Assembly (NCBI GenBank): GCA_935421135.1
Contig: OW285197.1
Span: 6,356,850 to 6,420,849 of the forward strand
Reading direction: 5' to 3'
Length of the DNA: 64,000 nucleotides
Source: Bugulina stolonifera
Lineage: Eukaryota > Bryozoa > Gymnolaemata > Cheilostomatida > Bugulidae
The first letter of the stretch is position 1. The number at the start of each line of letters is the position of its first letter. The notes under the pieces are model-generated. The model was not told the DNA's origin. It saw only the letters and a program-made list of their open reading frames with translations, and searched no databases. A program made the translations under genes and the position numbers. Of the stretch, positions 10,834 through 23,500 are shown piece after piece.

Positions 10834-10945
10834 AATGGTCAAAGGTCAATGGTCAAAGGTAAATGATCAACGGTTAATGGTCAAAGGTCAAAGGTCAATG
10901 GTCAAAGGTCAATGGTCAAAGGTTAATGGTCAAAGGTCAATGGTC
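10834..10945 (+). repeat. 7-bp minisatellite of AGGTCA-like half-sites
   Basis: About sixteen head-to-tail heptamers alternating AATGGTC and AAAGGTC. Every other unit contains AGGTCA, the consensus half-site of nuclear receptors, and adjacent units make direct repeats with one-base spacing (DR1-like). It lies between the 529 aa zinc-finger gene and the 3' end of transporter gene A. It may be only a minisatellite; regulatory use is inference. Confidence 0.75.
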
Positions 10946-11512
10946 TATAGACATAATTCTGCAGAGAAGATAATTTCTGCTGACTGCTTTTCTCCAAATA
11001 AAATTATCTGACCAATTACACTTAATATTTACAAATTAGTATCCTATAGCATACTGTAATAGTCCATCTATAAGACTGACAAATTGTCACATGAAAAATA
11101 AAACCAATCAGAACAGGAGGAGCGAGTTAATTGGGAGCTGGAAGTAGTCTACATGTACACTGCAGTAGGTTGACTAGAGATGTTCAAGGACAGAGGTGTT
11201 AGGTTTGAATATCTCTACAGCTTACTGAATATTCTGGCTTCTTCTCTACAGGCACTCTTTGAACTGCCTGTAAACTGAGGAGAAGCTGACTCATCAACTA
11301 TAGCTTGACCTTGACCTTGACACCTACTAACTCGCTGCCAAGCCTTTGGGCTGGACCCTTGAGTAAAACTTGTGATTTGAACCAATATTACATGACGTAA
11401 TCTAATAAAATGTGAACACATTAGATGGTATACGTTTTTTATATTCTAGCTGCCAGCTGCAGTTTCTAATTTTACAACCAAGAGTTGTATACAAATTCAT
11501 CTGAGCAGTGGT

Positions 11513-14500
11513 TTATTGTTCCAACTGCACATGTGATGCCACTGTGCAGTCTTTAACTGAATCATTCATGAAATACTCCAGTTTTTCCGCAATCTGTTTG
11601 TCAAAAACTTGCTTTTTGCTTCTATGTGCAGCAGTGTCCAAAGGAGTTTCCTTTTTAATGCCTCGATGTTCTATTTCACAATGCTCTCCTTCTCCGCTGT
11701 CTGATTCGCTTACATCGGTGGCCGGTTTCAATGGCTGCTTTGTAATCTTCATCCACATGAGGTATAGAGAGAGAGCAGACAACTGTAATGTTAGCAAAAT
11801 TCTGTACATGAAATATGTTGGAAGTTTTAAATCTGTGGAAATGCACAGAATTGGGGGAGGTAGAGACTTAGAACCACAATGGTATTCCTCAGCCATTCTA
11901 GTTGTGCAACAGCACGGAGTCTCATTACATTATTCAATATTCACTAAAAACCATCAACGGTTTTCTGACTTTCCAACATCTGCTTAGTCACAACAATAAT
12001 ATTTGTGACAACATATGGCCAGGTCAAGCTTGCGTTGCTTTATTTAATTAAAGAGTGACACACATTCCCAAGATTACCTACTCAAAAACCAATAACCATC
12101 AGATTCAAACATTGAGTTGTTTCATCTTGCCATATTGGTAGCTTCACCTCCTGAGCTTGTGTTGGCAATTTTTATATGGTCAATCAGACTCCTAATTTAA
12201 ATATGCGGTAAACTTGAGAAAATAACTTCTGTTAGAAAAGTGAATTCCAAACGTTATTCACGATGTTAAGAGAACAAGGCAGAAGTTACACTGGTGCAGT
12301 GTGGGATGTCTTTAAGGTGTACATGTATTTATTGACACTAATGTGAGTGAGCTTTACACTATAAAACTTACCATCGTTAAGCCCAATGCTGCGTTCACTG
12401 TAAGGGTCCATCTGTAGTTAGTATGCTCTGTTATAATACCACCCAAAAGAGGTCCCACCATCGACCCCAGTCCAAGACCTCCGTTCAATAGCCCTGTGAC
12501 CATCCCATACGTCTGCACACTATTCTTATCATAACCATATAGCCTGTCAAGGCATTGTACTAAGCATGAGGCGTTTGTCCAAGTGAGCATACTACTCATG
12601 TATTTACAATGGCAGGCACAAAATATTTTGTTTCAAAAATTAGAAATCCATAGCAATTGCTAAATTATTGTTACATTGGAAGGTAAGTACATGTACATAC
12701 GATGCCAAATTGATGGCTCCTTGAAATGGTGGAACATATATAGCTAATTGGGCAATGTTGGCGACGGAGAGCAGGATGGCCGGAAGTTCCAAGTAACTGA
12801 AAAAAAAGGAAATTTGTTGCAATAATGTATCTAAGTACATGTTCATCAAAGATAATATCTAGTTTGGAATGTATTCTATTCTAGAAATGTTGCATATAAT
12901 TTAGCAACATCTGTGTGGAACATGTATGTTGCACACAGATGCAGGTAACACGACTTGAGTAGACAGCTACTACAGAAGTCAGCTTTAACAAAAAAGACAA
13001 AATAATGGGATTTGATTTATAAAAAGGAATGAGCCTTGTATATTATGTAGGCTATACTTATTTAAACATCTGTTAGTAAATGTCCTCACTCATCTATGGC
13101 TTTTTAGTACTAATCCGCACAATTTATACATGTAGCTGACTCATAATTACTAGCTTCAAAGGTAATACTACAGCACTATTTTAGTCTTTTTGAGAGTTTT
13201 CGGTCTGAACTCGTTTGTTTAGCACAGTGAGGAGTTGTCTCCATCAGCTCATACTTTCTATTTAACTGACATTCATGTGGGAAATAATGGTGTCCCTACC
13301 AGAGGTGCTGAGACGTGTTCAATTAGGTACAAGTATCCTAACCCAGCACCATATTGTGTCTCACTTACTGCTACATAATATTTATATCACAATGGTATCA
13401 CACTCTCAATATACATTGTAATTTACTGAATATTGTGAGTGTAGTAACTATATCAGTGAAACTTTGTAATAACTGCTATAATTAGTGTGTCACTTACCTG
13501 TGGCCATGAAATATAAAATCTAATAGTGGAGATGGTCCTGCGAACATGTTTATCAGAATTGATGATATCCAGGCAATCAGCATTGATGAGAATATGTATC
13601 CCTAAAACAAATCATAAAAGGAGAATAAATAAACCAATCAACAGGCGGAATTTGCATACATCTTTCTAGTTCTCTCCAGTGATTGGGCATCATGCTTGTA
13701 TGTACATGTACATGTACATGTACATGTACATGTACATGTACATGTACATGTACATACAAGCATGATACATGTACATGACGTACAGTTCACTTAGTATGAA
13801 TTAATATTCATGTAAAGGCAGTATTTAAACCACTACTGTCTCACCATTCAATATTTGCAAAGAATACTGGTCATCTTATTTCATGAAGATTGATGTGCTG
13901 TTTGTCTTTGTAAACCTAGTGGCAGCCAAGATAAACTCATTTGAATATTGGCTATTATGACCTCCATTCAGCATTGAGACCTGTTAAGTTCCTATGGCTA
14001 TGCCTGTTCTAAGTCTATACTTGTAACTTATGTACATAGGTAAGCTACTAACATCAAATAGCCCAGCAATCTTATTGAGCCAACCCTAACTGTCATTCTA
14101 TAAATAACTCTTGTGCACAGTGATGAATAAGTGAGTTAGGGTCATGCCCACAAAAAACAATGCAATGCATTGCAAGTCCTATGGCTATCTCTGTAGCACA
14201 GTTTTATATTAACTGCTTGAGAGCTTCCAAAATTCCCAGCATAGGCTGATTGAAGGTGAAATCAGCCAATATTAAAATGGGGTTTTCTTGGCAGCTGCTA
14301 GGTTACCAAAGACAAACAACACATCAATCTTACTGAAAAAGGATGAACAAGATTATTTGAAAATATTGAATGGTGCGACAGTAGTGGTTTAAGGGCATAC
14401 TGCACTCTTTGTTCCAAACCAAGTGCATGAACTGAAGGATAAAGATCTTTCCTTTATTAGAAATTGTAAAATCTGAAGATTGATTACGATGCTGGAGTCT

Positions 14501-17500
14501 CTATTACAAGCCCTTTTATCAGAGTCTGATACATGATGCATCCTACATGCTGAGGTACTGCTACACTCAAGGATCCAAACTTGATAAAAATTGCAAAAGG
14601 CAAAAACTACTAGTGATAAAAGGAACTTCACTACTAGATACATTTACAAGTAATCTACCTACCTTGTTAAATAATTTTGTCATTAGAGGGCATGCAATCA
14701 GGTACACAGCCGACCAAACCCCAAATAATAGTCCGACAACATATGATTTCACTTCAAACTACAAAAGTATAACAAAACATCATCCTTAACCACTATTAAA
14801 TTTGCTTGACAACAATATTATATTGAACATAATTTTATGCGGAATATTAATGTAATAACATCCATAACTCAGGGATCCAGGTTCGATTTCCTTTAAAAGG
14901 TTATTGGAGTGCTAGAAAGACCATCTAGTATTGAGCTACTACCATGGCATAATATAGTCACTTCGCCATCCTGAGAAAAGTCAGACCCAAATAAGAAGAA
15001 TCATGATAATATGTTATTCATATCATTATTTTCTTACCTGGAGCTGACAATGGATGTAAAAATTTCAAAATTAGGTTTCATTATTATGTATTGAAGAGAA
15101 TAACTCCAAAACAAATGATGTAGAATTAACCTGTGTGCTTTTTTATAAATATTTTCTAACCAAGGTGTTAATTGTTTTTTACTGGCTGCCAAGACTAATC
15201 TTGACACAACATGTTTGTGTTAGCAGTTAATCTAAAACTAATACTAGCAATGTTCGAGCTGTGGTTATACGGGAGTATACGGTGTGTACCCACCTCAATT
15301 TTAGTGGGTACATGTGTACCCTTATGTTAATAGATAATTTTCCTGTAAAGTAACTGCTGATCTGATAGTGTAATGGTAGAGCGCTGGCAGATCATTCATA
15401 GGCATAGGGACATGGGTCTGAATCCACCAAAGTCCAATCTTTTTTTCGCTTTAGTAATTCATTAATGTTTTAGTTGCTATTAAGATTAAGTGGATAGCCA
15501 TGCAATATTTACTAATCTGCAAAATAAGATTACTTGAAGTGCAATATTCTACATTCAACTATTGGGAATGCTTTAAGATTGCAAGCCAGTGTACCCACTT
15601 CGTTTGTTCCACTTAGAACACTGAAAATAAGCATTGGGTGATTTGATTGTGTTTTCAATTTACAGTACAGTACATTATTATGTCTTACTACAATGATTTA
15701 TATACAGGATTGTACATGATGCATACATCATAAAAAAACGGCAGCACCAGCACCAGCAGTGCTTCACGTTGGGTTCACCACAGGCAGTGGTTGAAGAGTG
15801 GTTTTGAGAACTTGGTAAGCTCACACACCGCTATAAAAATATGACACGCCTACATGCAGCTGTAATATATAAAATGCCACCAACATACTCAGAATTGAAA
15901 GTCTGCCATCATTATTATTATTCCAATTACACACCTTAAAGGCACTTTAGCTAATGCAGTGTATTCGTGCTTATCAAGTTGACATAAACTACAGAGATCT
16001 ACTAAATACGTGCATGTAGTCCACTCCCAAGATTTATGTGACATGATACAGTGAAGGTTCATATCTTTTGTTTAGGAAGACAACTGTAAAATTAGTAGGG
16101 TTTTGCATAGTTTTAAAAAGCTAATTGACAGATAGTATTAAAACCAGGGTTATCATTATTTATTTATTTATTGGCTAATTTACCAGTAGCTGTTTGCCCA
16201 TTTTAAAATTCAAATTTTATCTATTTCTTTCTCTTCTTTTTTTTTATACTATAATCTTACATTTTGTGCTGTAACTTCTTGTTTTCTGGAAAAAACGTCC
16301 CCTGGACTGGATCTTCACCAGAATAAAAAAGAAAGATATATATTACTGTTTGAGCCAAATAATGATAAATTGCTTCCATTATTTAGACCAGTCTTGGGTG
16401 ACAATTTAAGGCCACAATTATGTTGCAAATAATGAGTAATATTTTAGGACAATTATAATACTTACAGTGCTGATTAGATAGTTGCTAATTCCAGTTGCTC
16501 TGCAGCTAGATATGGTTTTATACACAAATATGTGAAGAAACAGTAAGATAATTCCTGGTATCTTCATCATTTCCCATGATGCCTTTTTCGGGGAAGATTC
16601 AGGCTCTACAATATTTGTTGCTTCATTTTACATACTGAGACCGTTAAGATGGAAACTAACTGTACTCCACCGGTGGCTGTCAAGCAGATGGCACTATAAA
16701 TTTATGTCACCGCTTACAGTCAATTTTAGTGCGGTTCAAATCATGTTACAGTGGATAGCGATATCTGGAAAAATGATAGCATAATTTGTATTAATTCCAT
16801 ATAACATAATATTATATTGACTAATTATCATTGAATATTATTGGTTTGCTTTCTAGTCTTCAAGACTATACTGTGGTATTATTTAATTTAAAACAACAGA
16901 CTGGGTGTCGTGTGCAAAGGTGTTATGGAATGCCTAATCGACACATAGATTTGTCGGTTTCGCCATTTTGTTCCATATGTAATGTTATCTCATACAAGTA
17001 TTTTCAAATTGTAAATAGAGCCGTTTGAGATCTGACATCACACCCATGAAAATAACCCATGCCTGACTTGGGTTTAAACTTGGGGCATGTAGGGCAGTGG
17101 ATAGAACACATTGCCCCTAAACCAGTGCAGCAACCTTAACAGGGAAGCCTCACCGGTGAGCAGTGCATTTGCACTGAGCCAACTGCACCCAAGGCACCAC
17201 CGTAAGGGGCTTGACTATTCCATTTCATATACAATGTTATTTCAAGCAAGGATTTACTATTTTTTGTCAACTGACCAATCAGGGATGGGTACTTTCACGG
17301 ATTGACAAATTGGAAGTTCTTGCTTGAAATAATATCAAATAAACTCCGTTTATAGCAACATGTATAGCTGATTTAATAAAGCCATTGTTTTTGTGAGTTT
17401 ATAGTCATTATAATTACATGTATCATAGTGCAGTGTAAGCCTCTCCTATAAAATACATTCAATCATGTACACGTACATCTACCAGTTTGAATGCCAAAAC

Positions 17501-20500
17501 CCAATATAAATCATACAATGCTACTGCCTTGGTCAAATAAATCTTGAGGTACATGTATGTCCACGATGAATTTTTATTTCCCTGTGATAGCCAGAACTGG
17601 GAATGTGTCAAATAACAAACAGTTCTAATTTATAAATCAGTTTTTGTTAGAAACAGTTTTAGTTGCCATGGTCACCATTTTCTCCAAATAACACCAATAA
17701 CCGTCATTACCATAATGAATCCATATACATGTACACTGCATGTGAGAATTAATTAATGTTGGTCACAGGTTGATATGTTCACCGTCATTGCCATAATGAA
17801 TCCATATGCAATGTATGTGAAGATTAATTAATGTTAGTCAAAGCTTGACATGTCTACCAGATATTGAATCATGTCATATCTAGGATACACGTAACATCCG
17901 CATGATCTGGTGGGAACAGTTTGATTTCTACACAATTAAGCAATCTAGAATCATATCCACGCAAAGCTACACCCTGTACCTCACATGTAGATCTAATCTT
18001 ACACCAGCCCATGCACACATAGATTTACACTGGTACATGTACATCAGTCCATGCACACAAAGACTTACACTAGTAGATGCACAGTGTACGTACACCATTA
18101 TACTTACACTGGTACACGATTTATACACACTCATGTAGACGGATATGTAATGTTATACATCTGTGTGTACATACCGATTGAAGGAACAGTAAATGGCTGA
18201 ACTACGCAAGTAAGAAATAGGACAGAGCCAACAGTCCAGAACATGCAGGTGTACCCTCCTAGCTGAAAGCACAAAATCTAACATGTAGACACATGTGTCT
18301 GGTGTACACAATCAAGTACATCTTGAGCCAAAATTTGGTTCCGTAACAGTATACCAAGTAGGCTTGTGATTCAGTGAGGGTTTTACTCTGATGCTCTATA
18401 ATTGATTTACATGTGTGTATTATACTGTATACGTGTGTACATGTGCATTTATATATTATACAATTCATGCGTAATATACATGTATAATAGTAAGAAGGAA
18501 AACATATTTCACTGGGTCATACACACATGAAATAGACAGACATGCGCATCACATCCAAATACTGTATATCTACGTAGGAGTTGGTGGCCGAGTGGTCTAG
18601 CACTTCTCGTCACTCTGGTCTTGCAGCTATGATGCAGGTTATCTACAAAGACGAGGGTTCAAGTCCCGCCAATGAGCTGGAAGTTTTCTTCCTGAAAGAG
18701 GTTTTCTCTCCACGCCATGTCAAACTACAACTTGTATAATTTAGTAACCAGCCCTAGGAGCCACGGTGACCCGTCAATTAGCACTGCTATTGGGCAGCCA
18801 CGTTGAAAAATTGTGTTTTGCACCATGAATATTGTTATCAGACTCACTCTTCAGGTAATTTAAGAAGGTACATGTATTTACAGATGTGGACTAAAATTTC
18901 ACTGACACTAGGAAGCACATCTATATAACCTCACATGTGTATTTTCAAGAGCCTGTCAGCTACTGTATATATGCAACTAGGTGCATTTTGCCAATTGTCA
19001 GTTATGCCAGTTTAGCAGGTAATATTGTAATAGTCAGGTGCAGCCTCCCGACTACATGACACTAATTATATACTTAACACTGCATTATATCTGTTTGTAC
19101 CCATTGTCTACGTAGTTGAATGTTACCCGTACACTTCTTACATGCACTACTGAGTCATTATACCCTTTTTGTACCCATGTAAAGAGGTCCAACCTCTCAG
19201 AAATACTTGATATTGATTTTGCATATGATCTAGATAATTTTAAGCATCTCTTGTCAAACCCGACCTATTTTGGGTCGGCCCTCGGGCTTCCGGCCGCCAT
19301 GTTGTTGCGCAATTCCTGGACAACCCTACGTCGTCTTTTTACGACACTACGTCGGCCTTCGGAAGTTCTATTACTTTATTATAGAGGACATTGTTTTCAT
19401 GTTTGTTGTCTCAGTTCATGCTTAGATCTCAATAACGACACTTCTATACTTATATTTAGAGAATTTCACTTCGTAGATGGGTCATTCTAGTTGTTAAAGT
19501 CCTCGACCTCGCAACACTAACTGCCTACTAGGTCGGATCACTCTCTTTCTCAGTATAGCAAACAAGCATTGACTCAGGATCATATGGGTCGTCTTTGGTA
19601 GTTCTTGGACTACTAGTACCTGTTAATCTTTCATGTAATGAGAAGGCCTAGCACCACTCATAGGCACTTCACTTTGGACTCGGGAGTTGTCTTAGGATGA
19701 CAGTACCACACCCAAAAACCATTACAATATTATATATCAAGTGGCTTATTCATAGCACATAGAGCATGTACTCTACAGCTCAAGACTATTTTCAGGTACA
19801 TTTAAGCGTTTCACTGAAAGCATCCTGTCAAAGGGCAGAGTAACAATACACTTATTTGGCTCAGTGCCTGAACCCACAGGTAACTTACACTTGAATAATA
19901 TATCCCTTAGATATACATGTAATTTACATCGCATTACCTCTTGTAGTCCAGAACCCAAAGCTGGTCCCACAGCATATCCAGCACCTTGCATCATCTCTGA
20001 CATACCCTTAAATAAACTAGAAGTTTTGATTTTCCATCTTTCTTACTGAAGATTTCAGTGCTGATCTACAGCCTATAATTATGTAAGCTTTCTGAGAAAA
20101 AAAACTATGTTCAAAATAATAAGCAATTGCATATATATAACGGTCATAATGTAATGGGAGTAGAGCTCGACATCTGCAAAAGCATGCACTAGGTGCAGCA
20201 ATGGAACTGAAGCTAATTTCTGACCAGGAACATTTTACATGTATGTAACACAAGACATAACCCCTTTAATAGTTTTGTGAGTAAGACAGCAGGCAAGAAA
20301 AGTCATATAGGACTCATCGAAACTATAAACTAGTCTCAAGATCACATGTTTTGCAACCACAATATTTTAGTTCACTAATAGTGCTGGTTAGTGGTTTGTT
20401 TCCTCATTTAAAATAAAGTTCTAGTATATTCAACTCTTTTTTTAGTAAAACACAGAAATCGGAATCATCCCCGATATTCAAAATCCATCTGCAATTATGA

Positions 20501-23500
20501 GGTCTGGCTGAGGCTTCTGTTCTACTTATACATAACTATGAAAGGTATTATCTCAAAATAAATGTGTGACTGGAGATCATTTGTATATCAAGAAATAATG
20601 GTAAAGACATTAGGCGTATTCGGATATTGATATTACACCGTGCAAGCTTATAAATAGCAATATGCTGCAATAACAATATATTTTATTCAACAATATAGCG
20701 CTAGCTATAACTCAAGGCAAGGCGTGCCTGGCAATAGTAATACAAAGTATGTTCACTTAGCGAGGGGATTTCCCTTCAGAGCAAGCACTAGTCACGCCTG
20801 AACGCTCAAGTTGTATTCGGATAGTTAGACCAGTGCTATATGAACCAGTACTAGTTTCTACCGTGGCCGATTTCTGCCACACAATGTGAAACTGAATTGC
20901 AATTTACATGATACTGAATCCTAAGGTGAATGAAATAAAAATTGAATTTACCTGAAATAAAATAAATCATGTGAAACCAAACTGATATTTAAATAAAATT
21001 TGCAGTTCATATGAAACTGAAAGTGAGCTCACATGAAACCAAATTGCAATTCACCTGAAATGAAAGTTAGGGGTGTTACTCATAACAACAAAACGAAACT
21101 ACATTTAGTACATGAGTGGTGTGACAGGAAATAGTCCGTTATTTTGGTATTTTTAATTGCATTTTGATGTTTACTTTAGATGCAAATAATAAAAGTATAT
21201 TATGTATTTCATCAACCTACTTGTAGGAAGGCGAATATTAGTAACAACACGCTTTTATGAGAGTATTTACAGTATTTTTAATAAAAAATAAGTATTTAAA
21301 ATTTACATTTTGACAGTCTCGAAAAAAGTGATAACATTTTATCAAAAATATTTACAACTTGTTTGGAGTTTTTGTGATTTAATGATAAATTTTGCTGCAA
21401 AATTACAAAATCACTATTAATATTACATTAAAACTATTACAAAATATAGTAAAAGAGTTTTACTGCGAGAGTATTACTAACTGCTACATTTGTTCATTTG
21501 GTGCTAATTCCTTTATTTTGAGTATTTCAATAATAATGTGAAAATATATAAATCAATGGACTAAATTGATGACATTTGCTATATCAAATAATTAATAATA
21601 CCCAGTAATCTCAAAGACGCAAGTGTATCTCTACGCCAGGGTGGAGGTGTAGTTTCGTTTTGCCACAATAAGTAACGCCCATAAATTTTGTTTCATGTGA
21701 ATTGGCATTTTGGTTTCAGGAGTTCGTTTTCGTTTCATTTGAGTTCACTTTCAGTTTCATATGAACTTCATATTTTATTTAACTTTCAGTTTAGTTTCAC
21801 ATGATTTATTTTATTTCAGGTGAATTTAATTTTTATTTCATTTATTTTAGGATTCAGTATCATGTAAATCGCAATTTAGTTTTACACTGTGTGGCAGAAA
21901 TCGGCCACGGTAAGTTTCCAAATACGCCTTATGTATGTATATCTAACATTTACATGTAAATATTGTGCTGTAACTCACCACAATAGTACTTGGATCATAA
22001 GATGTGGCCTTCATTAGTATAGTCATTACTGAGACACTCAGAGTAGCAGTTCCAGCTCCAGCTAGCAGTCTTACTATGATACAGAGCGGCAGGTAGACAC
22101 TGTCTGGAGCATAGGTTGTCAGGCTAGATAAATTATTCAAATGCTGTATAACATGCAGTAGTAGCAACACATCAAACCTAATATGCATTATTTTGTAAGC
22201 ATACAATATACAGCGTTAAATATACAAAAAAATTCAGAATATAGTTCACTTACATGGATGAAAATAAATACTGTTGACAATATGAAGTACTGATGCCATT
22301 TTAAAGTTTACCCAAAACACTGTCGGTCGAGAACACATAGAGTACGTGTAAATCTGCTTGTGCAATGACGTCAGTGACTTAAATATTAACTGCACTAACC
22401 AGGCAGAGAACTTTTTCTATTAATAAAATGAAACATGGTATTTATTATTCTAAAGTTTTTATCAAAAAAAGCATTTTACAAAAACCAATTTATTTTATCA
22501 GAGGGTAAAATCTCCGTTTACATTTTATGTGGCAGTAGTAAGCTCCGCCCAAAATCCTTGCATAGCTAGAAATTTTAATCCTAGGTATTTTAATTCCATT
22601 ACTTCTTCTGGAGTGAATAGCTTGAGCTAGATCTGCTAGCTAGCTACCAGATGGAGATTAATAAAGTACTTTAGAGCAAGATATTAATCAAATCAGCTTT
22701 ATATTGCTCCTTAGACAAGCGTTTAGATATCTTTTAGAATATCAAAATAAAATTCGACAGGTGCTCTCTGTACCTTTGTTACTAATTGTTACCTGCAGTG
22801 TCACTAGACTTGGGCTATTCATCAGGATCACTTCCAAATCAACAAATAAGGGTAACTTTGACGCCTTAGATTTAGGAATTGTTCATAGACTTTGGAATAT
22901 AACTCTGTCAGTATACCAATAAGATATTAAAGAAAGCTCAAACAGATCCTTGGAGCAAAGTCTATGATGAAATCTGTGATCAATCCCCTTGAAAATCCTA
23001 GCAACCGCATGATTGAATCAGTATTGTCACGTGATATATTATTATATTCAGTTATGTGAGTAAATTACTGAACCATGTGCTTTGTGTTTACACCAGCTTT
23101 TTCCATGTAAACAATGGAATTAGCCTCATAGGCTGTCAAATTTGCATTTGATATTTAGAATCAGTGTTATTTTTAAATTTTTATTACAGAAAAGAAAAAA
23201 GCTTGCTTGATTTGATGTTTGGAATTTCATCGCTGTATTGAAAATGCAGTTAAACTTTAAGTTATTATGTACATGTATGTATGTACAAGTCAGTCGGTAT
23301 GGTCGATATGTACTAAGTTTTTATTTATTCCATGCATATTTTAATATACATGTGCATGTATGTTCTTTTTGTCAGGTAAATTGACTGCATGTATGCGCTA
23401 ACATCAACCTGTTGCCAATCTATAAAATTTCCAACAATAGAATGACACATGCGATACTAATACGATGTATCTTACAGAAACTACCATGGAGCTTAATTTT

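Noticed and set aside
11215..11421. 68 aa minus-strand frame downstream of gene A
   Set aside because: Begins after the gene A stop and has no domain; taken as 3' flank. A tandem GACCTT run inside is low complexity.
13577..13759. Frame with HVHVHVHV run
   Set aside because: Reads through the TACATG repeat in intron 7 and exon 8 of gene A on the wrong frame.
18580..18673. tRNA gene (Ser/Leu type)
   Set aside because: Box A and B are good, but the anticodon arm does not fold convincingly and a SINE-type body follows.
19116..19490. 124 aa frame similar to a 77 aa frame at 58580-58813
   Set aside because: Both lie antisense inside the two LTR-like copies. The similarity is what DNA homology alone would give, with frame breaks between them.
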